Part shown: one piece after another, positions 10,995 through 24,541 of the stretch
How positions within the stretch are numbered: the stretch's first letter is position 1
Layout of the letters: each line of letters begins with the position of its first letter
Assembly (NCBI RefSeq): GCF_023065955.2
Contig: NW_026622808.1
Coordinates: forward strand, 42,358,475-42,422,474
DNA from: Ursus arctos
Lineage: Eukaryota; Chordata; Mammalia; Carnivora; Ursidae
Direction of reading: 5' to 3'
DNA: 64,000 nt
Made by a program: the position numbers and the translations under genes
Notes under the pieces: generated by a model
Seen by the model: only the letters and a program-made list of their open reading frames with translations
Databases searched by the model: none
What the model was told of the DNA's origin: nothing

Positions 10995-11390
10995 GCAATA
11001 ATAAAGATAACATTTATACAATGCTTAGTATGTGTCAGGCACTAAGCATTTTTCACACATTAAATCATGCAATCTTCACAATGACCTTAAGAATACTATT
11101 ATTTTGGGGGCTTCTCGGTGGCTCAGTCAGTTGGGCCCCCAACTCTTGGTTTTGGCTAGGATCATGATCTCAGAGTCCTGGGATTGCTCTCTCTCTCTCT
11201 AAAATGAATAGATAAATCTTTCTTTTTTTTTTTTTTAAAGAACACTATTATTTTTAGTCCCATTCTACAGATGAGGACATAGAGGCAAAGAAAGTCACTT
11301 GGTTTAAATCAGGGAGTTACTAAATTGCACACCTAGGATTCCAATCCAAACAGACTGACTCACTCAACAAACCACTACACATTGGACGTA
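10995..11390 (+). repeat. MIR ancient SINE split by a CAN-SINE
   Basis: The left part reads 'tacaatgcttagtatgtgtc' then 'aggcactaagcattttt', and the right part reads 'ctacagatgaggacatagag' then 'gcaaagaaagtcac', both in correct MIR order. The insertion at 11106-11237 separates them. Confidence 0.75.
11106..11237 (+). mobile_element. CAN-SINE with internal deletion
   Basis: The head GGGGGCTTCTCGGTGGCTCAG and the mid region are present, but the body jumps from 'gagtcctgggattg' to a (CT)n tract, so much of the middle is missing. A target-site duplication of 17 bp with one mismatch lies at 11089-11105 and 11238-11254. Confidence 0.9.
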
Positions 11391-11639
11391 CTCCTACTGA
11401 TACATGAAGGACCTTGGTTATTTTCCTAAGTCTATGTCAGCCTTATCCAGACTTTAAGATAAACTCAGGAGGACGAAACAATCCATAAGTGTATCCAGGA
11501 GGCCTGCCTACTTCTGGCTTCAGCAACTCCAAAAGGAAATAGCTAGAGAAAAATGCATCACACATATCATATGTATGTGGCTAGGACTTTTTTTTTTTCT
11601 CAGTTTCCTGGCTGATTGCTCCCTTTGTGTTAATACCGT

Positions 11640-12150
11640 GTTGCTTTAAGTTTACTAATAAAAACACTGAGACTCCATAAAAGTTGTTTTTTCTGCTTTC
11701 TATCTGGGAGAAATGCAGTCTGTTATTCATTTTTAAACTCTTTTTTAAAAGGTTTTATTTATTTATTTGAGAGAGAGCACAAGAGAAAACGGAGCGAGCA
11801 CGAGTTGGGGAGGAGCAGAGGGAGAAGCAGACTCCCCGCTGAGCAGGGAGCCCCACATGGAGCTCGATCCCAGGATCCTAGGATGACAACCTGAGCCGAA
11901 GGCAGATGTTCAACCAACTGAGCCACCCAGGTGCCCCATCTTTAAATTATTTTAATATTTTATTTAACCCAATATGTAAAAATACTATTTCAACATGTAA
12001 TAAAAATTAATAAAATATTTTCCTTTTTTTATATGAAGTATTCAAAATTGTCAGTGTGGTTCACATTTACAGCCCATCTCAGATCAGACTAATCACATTT
12101 CAAGGCCCAGTAGCCACATGTTGCTAGTGGCTACCATATTGAACAATGTA
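11640..12150 (+). repeat. hAT-type (MER58/MER63-like) DNA transposon relic, split by a SINE
   Basis: The right end reads 'aatcacatttcaaggcccag', 'tagccacatgttgctagtgg' then 'ctaccatattgaacaatgta', a typical arm of a common non-autonomous hAT family. The AT-rich centre lies at 11938-12050. A minus-strand CAN-SINE sits inside. The exact family name and the left limit are uncertain. Confidence 0.6.
11740..11937 (-). mobile_element. CAN-SINE, minus strand
   Basis: The plus strand ends with AACTGAGCCACCCAGGTGCCCC, the reverse of the SINE head, cut here to its last part for the record. The tail is at the left (TTTTATTTATTTATTTGAG). Flanks ATTTTTAAACT (11729-11739) and ATCTTTAAATT (11938-11948) form an imperfect target-site duplication. 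Confidence 0.92.
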
Positions 12151-12727
12151 GGCTTAGTGTGATTGGCTTGAAGGAAGTCCTGATGGTTAGTATTTCTAGG
12201 TCTGTGTTCTTGGGCTGGTCAAATTCCCCAGAAAAGTGTCTTCCAATTTCTTGCCTCAGGTTTATAAACCTGCCTCTCATTAATTAACAGATTCTGGGAT
12301 CTAAGTAGGAAAGCGTGGGAGCCCAATTATGGAGACTTTCACTTAATACCTCTCTTTTCATCATCATACCCCTGTCCTCAGCTTGGCCTGGTAACCCCAG
12401 TCTCAGACCCTGTGATTCACCCCCTTCAGTCTTCTCCCTGGTCAGGAAAGAAGAGGATGAGAGAAGCAGTTCCCAGGCTATGCAGGGTAGGGGAGGACTT
12501 TGGGGATCTACTAGCCATGTATTATTATTTCAACATTCTTTTCATATTCACTCACTCTCATTTTCATCAATTTATAATGCTACTAATTCCTGACCCTTTC
12601 TGGAATTTTTGTTTAGATTTCAACTCCCCACCTCCACCTTCTAAACCAGTCTCTGGCCTTTTAAGGTAGCTTCTACAATTACATTCAGCTATATTTTCCC
12701 CTTTTCTTTTTGTCCAGACTCCCTCTC
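12151..12727. other. Unassigned DNA
   Basis: No repeat family, exon or RNA gene is recognised between the hAT relic and the minus-strand L1. Confidence 0.5.
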
Positions 12728-15700
12728 CTTTTTAAAAATAAACATCTTATTTTGAGATAATTGGAGATTCACGTGCAAGTTAGAAAAAACTCAGTGATTC
12801 CATGTACCCTTTACCCAATTTCTCCCAATGGTAGTATCTTGCAAATCTGCAGTACAATAACACACCCAGGATACTAACATTGACACAGTGAAGATACAGA
12901 ATATTTCCATCACCACAAGGATCCTTTTACTGCCCCTGTAAAGCCACAACCATTTCCCTCCTACCCTACCCTTCCCTAACCCTTGACAACCACAAATCTG
13001 TTCTCCATTTATATAATTTTGTCATATCAAGAATGTTCTATAAATGGAATCATACAGTATTGTCGTCTTTTGGGACTGGCTTTGTTTTTTCTCAACCTAA
13101 ATCCCTGAAGATTCAGCCAAGTAGTCTCTATGCATCAAAGGTTCATTGCTGGGTACCAGTCCATAGTATGGGCATACCCCAGTTTGTTTAATCATTTACC
13201 CAATGAAGGATATCTGGATTATTTCCAGTTTTTGGCTATTACACATAAAGCTTCCATGAATATCTGTGTACGGGTTTTTGTGTGAACATAAATTTTCATT
13301 TCCTTGGGAAAGATGCCCAAGAGTATGGTAAGTACATATTTAGTTTTATAAGAAACTAACATTTTCCACTCTATAGTCCCACCAGCCCTATATGAGTAAT
13401 CCAGTTTCTCTGCATTCTCACCAGCACTTGGTGCTATCACTGGATTTTTTTTTTTTTTTCAGCCATTCTGGTAAGTGGAGAGTTATACATCGTTGTGGTT
13501 CTAATGTGCATTTCCCTGATGGCTAATACTGTTGAACATCTTTTCATGTGCTTATTTGCCATCTGTGTAACCTCTTCAGTGAAATGTCTATGACTTTTGC
13601 TCATTTTTTAATTGGATTGTTTGGTTTTTTACTGTTGAGTTTGAAAGATCTTTATGTATTCTGGATACTAGTGCTTTGTGAGATATGTGGTTTGTAAATA
13701 TTTTCTCCCAGTCTGCAGCTTGTGTTTTCATCCTCTTAACAGTGTCTTTAACAGAGCAAAAGTCTTACTTCTGATGAAGTCCAATATATCATTTTTTTTT
13801 CCTTTTATGTATGATGTTTGGTGTCAAGTCTAAGAACTCTTTGCCTAGCTCTAGATTCCAAAGATTTTCTCTTATGTTTTCATCTTACTGCATTATAGTT
13901 TTATGGGATTTTTTTCATATTTAAGTCCATGACATATTTTGAGTTAATTTTTTAAATTATGTTGTTAGCCAGCATATAGTACATCATTAGTCTTTGATGT
14001 AGTGTTCAATGATTCATTAGTGGAGTTAATTTTTATATAAGGTGTGAGATTAAGTTTTAGGTGCCTTTTTTGTCAACTGTTCCAAGACCATTTATTGAAA
14101 AGGTTCTCTTTTCTCCATTGAGGGAAATTGCACATTTGTCCAAAGTCAGTTGGGTATATTCATTTAGATCTACTTTTTGGGCTCCCTATCCTGATCCACT
14201 GATGTCTGTGTTTAGCACTCCAAGAATAGCCACATAGTAGCTATCATATAAGCTTTGAAATTGGGTAGACTATTGCTCCCACTTTATTCTTTTCCAATAT
14301 TGTTCCTTCGTCTCCATATAAATTTTAGAATAATCCTGTCTACATAAAAAAAAAAAATCACGCTGTGATTTTGGTAGCAACTACATTAAACCTATATATC
14401 AATTTGCGGAGAACTGGTATCCTTACTAGGTTGGGACTTCCAAATCATGAACATTGTATGTTTCTCCACTTATTTAAATTTTCTATGATTTCTTTCTTCA
14501 GTATCTTGTCATTTTCTGCCTGTAAGTTCTGTAAATGTTTTATTAGATTTATACCTAAGAATTTCATAGTTTTGAGTTACTATAAATTGTATTCTTTTTA
14601 AAATTATTTATTTATTTTAAGTAATCCCTGCACCCAACTTGGGGCTTGAACTCAGGACTCTGAGATCAAGAGTCGAACACTCCTCTGTCTAAGCTAGACA
14701 GGTGCCCCCTATACACTGTATTCTTAATTACAGTGTCTACCTGTTCACCACTAGTATACAGAAATACAACTTATATTTAAAATTTATCTTATATCCTACA
14801 ACCTGTTGAACTCACTGAGCTTTAAGAGGCTTTTTTTTTTTTTTAGATCACTTAGGATTTTCCAAGTAGAAAATCATGTCATCAGTAGTAGTGACAGTTT
14901 TCTTTCTTCTTTTCTATCTGTGTGCCTTTTATTTCTTTTATTGCCTTACTACATCGACTAGAAATCCCTGCACTATGTTGAACAGGAGTGGCAAAAATAG
15001 ACATCCTTGCCTTATTTCCGGACTTGAAGAGCATTCTGTCTTTCATCATTAAGTATAATGTTAGTTGTGGGTAATTTAAAAAGATGCTCTTTATCAAGTT
15101 GAGGAAGTTCCCCTCTATTCCTATTTTTCTGAGAGTTTTTATCATAAATCAGTATTGAATTTATCAAATTCTTTTTCTGCATCAATTGATAAAATCATGT
15201 GATTTTTTTTCCCCCTCTTTTGTCTATAAATATGGTGCCTTACATGGATTGGCTTTTTAATATTGAACTAGCCTTGAATCCCTGGAATAGAGCCCATGGT
15301 CTATTCATTATCATGTCTATTTTTTTGATGAATTCTATTTGCTAATATATTGTTAAGGATTTTTGTGTCTATATACATGAGGATTATCGATCTATAGTTT
15401 TCTTTTTTTATATTGTTTCTGCCTGGCTTTGGTGTCTATGTAATACTAGCTTCACAAGATGAATTGTATTCTCTTCTATTTCATGGAAGAGTCTTTGTAA
15501 AATTGATGTTAAATCCTCCTTAAATGTTTGGTAGAATTCTCCAGCAAAATCATCTGGGCCTGAGATTTCTTTTGGGGGAGTTTTTAAATGAATTCAATTT
15601 CCTTAATAGTTATAGGAATATATATATTCAAACTATCTATTTCATACTGGGTAAATTGTGGAAGTTGGTGTTTTTTGAGAAAGAGATCTATTTTTTCTAA

Positions 15701-16775
15701 GTTGTTAAATTTACATCTGTAGAGCTGTTCACAGCATTCTTTTATTATTCTTTTGATATCTGCTGGGCCCACTGTGATATCCTGTTTCATTCCTGATATT
15801 GGTAATTTGTATCTTCTGTCCTTTTTTTTTTTTTTTTTGTCAGTCTGCCTAGATGTTTGTCAATTTTATTAACTTCTTTGAAGAACCAGTTACTCCTGCT
15901 TTCTTTTAATTAATACTTGCATGATATATGTCTTACTTCCTTTTACTTCTAATCTGCCTCTTTTGTTATATTTGAAGTGAATTTCTTATAGACAGTATAT
16001 AGTGGGATCATGTTTTTCAAACAACTCTGCCCATCTCTGTTATAAGTGATATATTTAGACCATTTAACTTTAATGTAATTGTTGATATTTTAGGACTTAG
16101 CCTAGCATTTTATTTCTGTTTGCTCTTTGTTCTCTCTGGATTGTGTTTTTCTGTTTTTGTTTTCCTGCCTTCTTGTAGGTTATCTGAACATTTTCTGGAA
16201 TTCTATTTTAATGAATCTAAAGTGTTTTTGAGTACATTTCCTTGTATAACTTTTATAGTGGTTGCTCTAGGTATTATATTATATATTCATAACTTATGAG
16301 TATAAAATGACCGGTGTCATTTTACCACTCTGAATAAATTATAGAAATCTTACCTCCCTTTATGTCCCTTACTGTCTCCATTTATAATTACCTTAAATAT
16401 TGCAATCATTTGCAGCACATCGAGAGTACTGTAATTTTTGCTTCAATCTTTAAACATAATTTAGAAATTTCAAGAGGAAAAAAATAAGCCTAATTACCAA
16501 TATTTTTGCTTACTGTGTTCTTTCTTCCTTCCTCTGTTCCAAGGTTCCTTTTTTTTTTTTTCTTTTTTAAATCATTTCCTTTCTGTTAGCCATTCTTTTG
16601 GAGTAACTCTACTGGTCACAAATTCTCTTGGTTTTCCTTCAACTGAGAATATGTTGACTTCCCTTTCATTCCTGAAGGATGTTTTCACTGGTTACAGGAT
16701 TCTGAGTTAACACCAGGTGGACTGTCATTTTCATTCAGTACTTGAAAGCCTTAAGTTCCTAGGTCTTAGTAGAAA
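12728..16775 (-). mobile_element. Old L1 (L1M-type), minus strand, decayed
   Basis: On the minus strand this reads as an L1 from about the ORF1/ORF2 area (right) to the 3'UTR (left, 12.7-13.4 kb). Short translated pieces are clear: MIKTLRKIGIEG near 15145 and an ITVGPADIKRIIKECCEQLY segment near 15780, both equivalent to the region before and inside the ORF2 reverse transcriptase. The catalytic motif survives as (T)TDDM-FYLENPK near 14866-14890 but in a different frame and without the usual FA. Many stops and frameshifts show it is dead. A SINE splits it at 14597-14710. Confidence 0.88.
14597..14710 (-). mobile_element. Short diverged CAN-SINE inside old L1, minus strand
   Basis: Plus-strand text 'gagatcaagagtcgaacact' and 'agctagacaggtgcccc' is the reverse of an old CAN-SINE head, with an ATTTATTTATTTT tail at left. 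The middle is missing or truncated. Flanks ATAAATTGTATTCTT (14582-14596) and ATACACTGTATTCTT (14711-14725) form the target-site duplication. Confidence 0.88.
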
Positions 16776-16804
16776 CTCAAAAATAAGAGATGTAGGGAAA
16801 GCTA

Positions 16805-16827
16805 CATATATATATATATATATATAA
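16805..16827 (+). repeat. (TA)n microsatellite
   Basis: About eleven AT dinucleotides are read directly, just beyond the minus-strand L1. Confidence 0.9.
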
Positions 16828-16839
16828 ACTGGATCCTAT

Positions 16840-17285
16840 TGAGTTGAAATGTCAGTAGGCTATAAGGAACTCTGATTCTGGCAGGAGAAGTAGACATGTA
16901 AAAATAATTACGTATTTTAAGAGCAAAAATGCAAGTCTGTAATGGTCAGAGTGCTGACACAGAGAGAATGAGCTGCACTGTTTGGGAGAACTGGCAGAAG
17001 CTTCTTGGAGGAGATGTGTGAGCTGGATTCTGAAGGTTCAGTAGTTCAAGGAGTTTCCAAGCAAAGGGAGAAGATGTGCAAAAGCCTAAGAGAAGTGAAC
17101 ATAGCATGTTTGGGAAATGATATGAAGTAATGCCAGGCTGAAGTACAGAACATTCGTAGGAATAAGGGGAGAGGAAGAGGGAAACACAGGTAAGTGGGGG
17201 AGTGCCAGGGGGCCCTCATCCTCTACTAAGGAGTTTAAGTTTTATTCTAGGTACCACAGAGAACTTCCAAATAGATGAAACTGGT
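16840..17285 (+). repeat. L1ME4-like ancient LINE fragment
   Basis: Text such as 'agaagcttcttggaggagat', 'gagctggattctgaaggttc' and 'gaagatgtgcaaaagcctaa' resembles the same abundant old LINE 3' region seen at 4187-4700. Both ends are approximate. Confidence 0.5.
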
Positions 17286-20200
17286 GAACATAATATTCAA
17301 AACAATGACTGCTAGTATTACATGCTTTTAAATGTAGATTTTCAATGAATTATTAACACTATCTTTATTCTCATAGGTATCAAAATTTAATTTATGTACT
17401 GGTAGGAAGTGTTAAGGGCCGATAAAAATAGAAGACTCAGCTGAGCCCCTCCCTCCTGCACCCCATTTTAAACATGCTCCATCCTGCCTGTGGAATGATT
17501 TCGGGGTCTCTGTGATCAGTGAGTGAAGTAGCATGGCCCAAGTCAATGGCTAGATGGCAGCATGTTCAGTGACGTGACAAGTTTCAGCTTCCCTGTAGCT
17601 TTGAATTCCCCAGATTTTGTCAGTTTTTGTCAAAATATTAACGGGTATTTTGCATTATTTACTAAACAAAAATTTCCAATGCCAGCAGCTGAGAAAAAAA
17701 TACCAGATTTATGTACAACGTGTCAAATTTATACTCTGAGCTCCAAAAATGCCCACAGGACCTTCAGAGAGAGACATGGCCACCATTTATTATGCAGACC
17801 CCCAGCCACATACCCTTCCAAACCCACTAGGAGCATCTAGAGTCTCTTCTAGAATGTAGATGGAATTCTGTTCTGGCTTCACATAGACAGGTATCACTGG
17901 TTATAACTAGCACACGCTTTTGGTAATAATTAATTTCAGCAAGGGTAGAAACAAATATAAAGCAGGATACAAATTAAAAAATCTTTATGCACAACATAAG
18001 TGCTTCTTTGAGCACAGGCTTATTTCCTTTTCAGTTCAAATCATTTTAAAAAGTCATATTTAATGTTACTGAATTGCATATTAAAAATGCTTAAAATGGA
18101 AAATTTTGTGTTCTTTATATTTTTCCACAGTAAAAAAAAATTGTCAAAGTTAAAAAAAAAAAAAGAGAGAGAGAAAAGAAATGAGTGTCCCATCCATGCT
18201 GCTTCTCAAAGGCAGACACTGTCCATGCCTTGGAAACAAGGTAGGTCAGACCCACCTGGGTACTTGATCTAATTTAGACCTGGTGGTGAGGGGTCTTCAG
18301 GTGGGTTAGGAGCTCTATAGAACTCAGCCTCCTTTAAAGGAAAGAAATCTTGAAGCCTGGTGGACTTGAAAGAAATGTCACCTTTTTAGAACAGAAAAAA
18401 GAACATATGAAAGTTTCCCCTTGAAAATGAAGAAGTGAACTAGAATATTAAGACAGGGAGCAAGCAGGCAAAAAATCATCAACCTGTTTAACTGATGCAC
18501 GTCAGAATGGGAAGAAATTTGCTTGCATTCCTTTGCCACTGAAGATCATTTTCTTTTAATTCTAATTTCTTTTATGCTGTGCATGTTGTTTTGGTTTGTC
18601 TCGGTGGCTGCTATTCTTAAGTGAGTTAACTTCAGGAGTAGAAACTGGAATCTGCATGTGTTGCCAGCCCCATACTTCTTGATGAACTTGACACTTTGAA
18701 TGGATTAATCTTTCAAAAGTGGAAAATTATTCCCACAGAATTCCTATCTTGAGAAAATGTCCCTTCCAAAAACACTTTCTAGTCTCGATTAAGTACCGAT
18801 ATCCCTTTCTACCTGAAGGCTTGTTAATTAAATTTCAAAGATCGTTATGTCAAGGGAGAATAACAAGGAATCAACCTGGGAATCTGCTTTTCTCAAATAT
18901 GTTGAGTGGCTGTATTTATTTAGAATTGATCTGTATGCGTCCCTCCATTCTCTACACAGATTTTTATTTCTCCTCAGATCCTTCTTGACATCTTTTCCCA
19001 TACTGCACTGAGTCCTTCCTCATACAGTTACACAACACACTATATCTGAATTATGTTTAAATCAGCAGGGAGACTGGCATCTTCTGTAGAAAACATAAGG
19101 GCTATCAAAAGTGATTTCCTGAATTTTTGCCTCATCATGACATTACTTTAATGAAGGCACCATCTCATACATGTAATAAACAATATGGTGTCTAGTAGAT
19201 TTGTATAAAACGCCCAAAATTAAGCAAACACAATTACACGAGTTAGTATCATATTATCATGAAGCACTACACTTGATAATTAAAACACAAATGAAAAGCC
19301 CATTGTCTTCAGTGCCACAGTCAGTTACTGATTTTTACTATAGACTCTACTGGTCATTAGTTCACCTTCTTCCGTCTTGGGTAATTATTTCATCTAGAAA
19401 ACTCCAGACCCATTTCTTCATCCATATGTACTACATGGGACCTTAGATTCTCTTAACGACTCAACGGATTCTTGGATAGTTACTATCCTACTGTAAGTTG
19501 TCTTGTTTAGGAAAAATGAAAGTTAAGATTGTGGCAATAAAGGACAGGCTGTCAACTCATTAAATAAATTCCTGTTGAAAAGTAAATGCATTGAGTATTA
19601 GCATAATTTATTATAACAATTAGAACACATTCTTGTTGTCTTTTAATTAGATTATTCCTTGTTCTGGTAATTACACTAGACAAGGAAGAATAATAGTTTC
19701 AGGATTCTAAGATCATCTGTAGACTATGTGGAAAGAGAATGATCAATAATGCTAATATACTAGAACACTTAAATTTCCAGAAAGAGATCTTTCATCATGA
19801 GCAATCCTTTATATAATCAGCATTATTTCTCAAAGTCTATGGTCATCTTTCCCAAAGTTTAAAAGTAAAGATGCTAGACAAATCACATTTATTCCACTGT
19901 TGGAAACCCAGTCAGGCTGGGCCACCTCTGGCCTCTAGTGGCTCAGACATTGCTTCACTCTCTTGCAAAATGCCAACAAATAACCACAAACGAAGGATTT
20001 AAGATGCTGTGCAGAGCAGCACGGCCAGGAGTCAGAATATCTAACAGGGAGAAGACAAGATTTTTAAGTTCTGCTCCTAGGCAAAGAATCATGTACTTCC
20101 TCAATTTAAAAATGTACTCAAATAGATGAAAATTTCTTATAAATGAGAATTAGTCTGAATATAAAAATGGTGACATTTCCATCCGTGAGGGTATTATTTG

Positions 20201-22813
20201 TAGAAATTAATGGGGAGGCAGCTGTATGACAGGGAACATAGCTGGGCTTTCAGATGTGGGCTGAGGCCTCTACATGTGAGTCGTATGACTGTCTCTAGTT
20301 TTATGTTTGAGAGACCAGAGAGGATTCAAATGCTCCAAAGTTCCTCTCATGCCCTATGCAACTATCACCAAACATGCTAGAAAATCCTAAAGAGCAGCTT
20401 CCAGGACTTCTAGGATTCAGACTCTTAAAAAAGTTAGGAGTTGGCATATGCCGTCATCTAGGCTAACCCTACAGTTGAGAGGGATGATGCTGGGATACAC
20501 AAAGTGGACACCAGTGAATCCAAGGTTCTCTGTAGTAACGGGCAACACAAATATCCCACCAGCAGCCTGATTACAGGAATGTCAGCCCCACTGTTGACCG
20601 AGTCTGCCTTAGTCAATGCAAAGTCATAATGAGACCATGTCTAGACAGTATTGATCTCCCACCAAAGAAAAAAATAATTCAGAGTGTGACTTCTCTTTTA
20701 CCTTAGTCCAAATAACACCCAAATCAGGATCTTTCATTCATACATTGCTAACATTCTCCCTCACCAAAGTCATTTTATCAACCAGGCAGCCAAGGACACA
20801 CATAAGCTTCTTTTCAAGGTACGTGAAATTTTTGATATTCAAAAAGTCTTTCATATTCAAATGGTGAATGAGAAAGTTGATTAAATCTATTAAAAAATCT
20901 GGAGAAATTAAATGAGCTTTTATGTATCTTTTTTACCTTGCTAGGCAGAGGAGACAGGCGTTTAAAAAAATGAGCGTCCACGGAACCTGAAAGAATGAAA
21001 ACTCAAATTAACATGGGCAAAATATCTAAAGGAGAAGGCATTAGCTTCAGTCATCTGAAAGATTTTCCAGGTGGTGGGTAATTTAGGAGCAGGGGAACAT
21101 CCCTATAACCCTGCTACCCATTCCAGCTGGGAAGACATGGTTCTCCACTGAGGTACCTAAAGTCAGGAGCACCACTAAGAACTTAAGGTTCCCCACTACT
21201 TTGACCTCCAGATTGGAAGGTTTATGGGGCAGAATACTATCTTAGAGGCACCAGAGATTTGCATTTGAGTGCCCTGTAGTCAGGCATTCCAAAGCCGGGC
21301 TAAGCATCGGCTTTGCCTCCAGAAAGTCAGGGAAGAAGGGAATATGGTTTAAAACAAGAGTAGGAATGGAGTCAAAAAGTTCTCCAGGCAATGTGATAGC
21401 AAGCTAGGATAGGAAAACTCCAGCTGAAAACTCCAGAGAGAATTCTCTGACTCAGGGGCTGAACTGAAGCTGTGACTAGGAGGTACCCAGGTGATGCCAC
21501 AGGGTAGAAAGCCTTATAAGGTGGGGTCTATTTGCCTCATTGAAGGAAAATGAAACAACCATCTTATTATGTTAAAATAGCATCAAGGCACAAATCTATC
21601 CAATAGAAGAAGGTTAATAAAAACATAATCCAAAGAGAGACTTTCACCACTATAAATAGTTCCTTATAAATGCTACCTAGAGACAAAGTTATGATTTCTG
21701 TGTACCTAACCAAAATAGCTTTGCAAGTCTTGGAAATAGTTTGCCCTCCAAAGCAACCAGAAGAAAGTCCCTTTAGTCCATGAGTTCTTGTCCTGCTGGG
21801 TATTGAAACTTTTGAGCATTTACTCCCCAAACTGAAATTCAAAAGGCCAACACAGTAATACCTAGATAACTAGATAAATAAGGATAACTAGAAACCTTAT
21901 CTATTGATAGCACAGGCCACTCCCCCAAATTACAATTCTTGCAAGCTTAGTAAAAATCCTACATTTGTCTGAAAGGAAATGAAGGAAAACCAATAATGAA
22001 TTTCCTTTTCTCGGTGTTAAAGAAAAACATAATCATGCCATGATAAACAAGAAAGAAGGATACAGTATTCATCCTTCTCTTGTCATCCAAGGAAGGTAAC
22101 AATATGAGGGTTTTAGTTTAAAGCTTACCACTATGGCATATTTCCAGGACATAAGGTTAAGTTATAGACTACATCAATCCTAATACACTGGGGTTAACAC
22201 AAGTATGTACACCTCCCTAGTTATCAAGAGGGAGAGATAATGGTAAAATAAATAAAACTTCTATACACATTTAAAAGATGTACTGCTTATTTCAAAATAA
22301 GGCAAGAGCAGTTGTGATTTAGGATGATTTTGTTGAAGAAACTCAACTCTCTTTAGGGAAATACAAATCCTAGCAAATACCTTTTAAAAAAACTACAAAG
22401 ATATGCTATAACATTTGGTAGAATCTTATTCAACCATTCTGATTTGGCCAAATGTTAAATTAGCCAAATATAATAGGAGAAAAATTTCTCTATTGATTAG
22501 GTAATTGATTTAAAATATTCATGAACTTAGCAGAAGCATTAAGTAGTAAGTTCCAGAAACAAGAAATAAATCACATGTATGCACAAAGAGGAATGAAGGT
22601 GTTTTGTGCAATCTTAGGGAATAGATTTTTTAAGATACTTCACAAAATCATTGACTCCAGAGCAGGAAAAACCCTACATATATTAACTCAGAGCATTCTT
22701 ATTCCTGCCTCCATAGTTGTTAAGAGCCACCCCCCCCCCAAAATAAAACTTATCTCCTAAGCCTTCCCCAGAATGTGATTCAACACATTGTCTATTAAAA
22801 AAAAAAAAAATGT
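17286..22813. other. Longest stretch without named repeats
   Basis: About 5.5 kb in which I can name no repeat or gene. It includes A-rich tracts near 18130-18180. The interval 19540-19700 is very AT-rich, with TTTTAATTAGATTA and GGTAATTACAC-type words that resemble homeodomain target cores. The 20.9-21.5 kb part looks unlike the neighbours (more GC-balanced) and might be an internal part of an old LTR element, but I cannot confirm this. Confidence 0.45.
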
Positions 22814-23000
22814 GGGGTCCTGGCTAGCTCAGTCAGTTAAGTGTCTGCCTTCAGTTCAGGTCATGATCCTAGCATCCTGGGATTGAGCCCCACCTTGGGC
22901 TCCCTGCTCAGCAGAGAGTCTGCTTCTCCCTCCCTCTGCTCCTGTGCACACTCACGCACACTCTCTGTCTCTCCCTCTTAAATAAATAGGCTTAAAAAAT
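22814..23000 (+). mobile_element. CAN-SINE (diverged)
   Basis: The head GGGGTCCTGGCTAGCTCAG, then GTTAAGTGTCTGCCTTCAG, the TCATGATCC region, a CT-rich tract and an AATAAATAGG tail are in the standard order. A clean target-site duplication is not obvious because both flanks are A-rich. Confidence 0.92.
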
Positions 23001-23982
23001 TAGAAATTAAAAAAGTTTTAAAATGTTTTTAAATGTTTTCTGCCACTTAATGTCATGTGACAATTTTTTCCCCAGAGACTAACCAAATATGCCTCATTAT
23101 TATATCCATCAGTTTGTAAAGCCACAAGTGAAGACAGATTCCATCCTCTCTTGTAAAAATCACACTTCAGCTTTTTCTTTTCAAAAGTGATTAATCATAC
23201 CTGTGACTATCATCCAAACTTTGCTGAAATTTTCCTGAATCCTACAAAATCAGTACAAGAGCTAGAAAATGTCTTTCCGGGATGAATATGAAGGAAAGAA
23301 AAGTCTTGCCATTTCTCTTCATTTATTTCTGAATTCAGCTCGGTCTTCATTAGTGCTACATAGTTGCCTTATTATTCAATGTCCTCTGTGATCCCTGATC
23401 ATTTTTCCCTGAGGGTGCATATTTGTTCACTAACTATATTACAATTTTGTGATCTGCAGGATTTTCTCTGATATTCTACTCTACATTTGTCCCAAATTAA
23501 TGAATTCCATTCTTTCTGGTTTCAACTTCTCCTATTTATTAAATTCATTGAACATGGAGTTTATTTTCAAAGGAATTAATAATGCTTTATTCTCAGCTTG
23601 GTATGAACAATGAATTTAATAAGCACTGTATTTAATCAATTTTTTAAGTGAACTAAAGACAAATTTGGTTAAAATGTTAGTGTTCCAAACCTTCCATTCC
23701 CCCAGAAAAGAAATTTAGTTTGCTTGGCTTTTTTCTTCACTCCCTTTCTAAGAGAACTATTAATTTTTGTGGTGCAGAATTAATGTGATTGATAACAAAA
23801 ATGGAACTAGAAGATTGGGATAAAAACAAGAGGGGAAAAGTCTAAGTCTGTAGCCTTAATAGAAATGGTAGAGCTATGAAAGTAAAAAGGTGAAAGAGAG
23901 AACCTGGCTCCTGAGCAGTGCAAAGTGAAAGAGCACTAGAAAGAGAAAAAGAATGGAAGGGGATTTTAAGAATATTTGACAT
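23001..23982. other. Unassigned AT-rich DNA
   Basis: Nothing nameable is seen between the SINE and the L1 fragment. Confidence 0.5.
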
Positions 23983-24541
23983 GTATAGGGAACTCAGTGA
24001 CTCCATCAAATGTAACTACATTTGTATTTAGGAGTCCCAGAAGAAGAAGAGAGAGAACATTTATTTGAGGAAATAATAGCTGAAAAGTTCCTAATCTGGA
24101 CATCCAGATCCAGGAGGCACAGGGAACTCCCATCAAAATCAACAAAAGCAGGCTAACACCAAGACACATTACAATTTAATTCGCAAAATATAGCAATAAA
24201 GAAAAAAAGCTAAAAGCAGCAAGACAAAAGAAGTCCCTAAATTATAAGGGAAGACTCATAAGGGTAGCTGCAGATCTCTCAACAGAAACTTGGCAAGCCA
24301 GAAGAAAGTGGCATGATATACTCAACATGCTGAATGGGAAAAATCTAATACTCTATCCAGCAAGGCGGCCATTCAGAATAGAAGGAGAGATAAAGTTTCC
24401 CAGACAAACAAAAACTAAAGGAGTTTGTGACCACTAAACCAGCCCTGCAAGACATATTAAAGGGGACTCTTTGAGTAGAAAGGAAAGATGAAAAGTGACA
24501 AAGAAAGGAACAGAGAAAATCTCCAGAAACAACAAAACAGT

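Noticed and set aside
20900..21540. Internal region of an old LTR element
   Set aside because: Its composition differs from the flanks, but I could not identify any conserved retroelement motif or limits.
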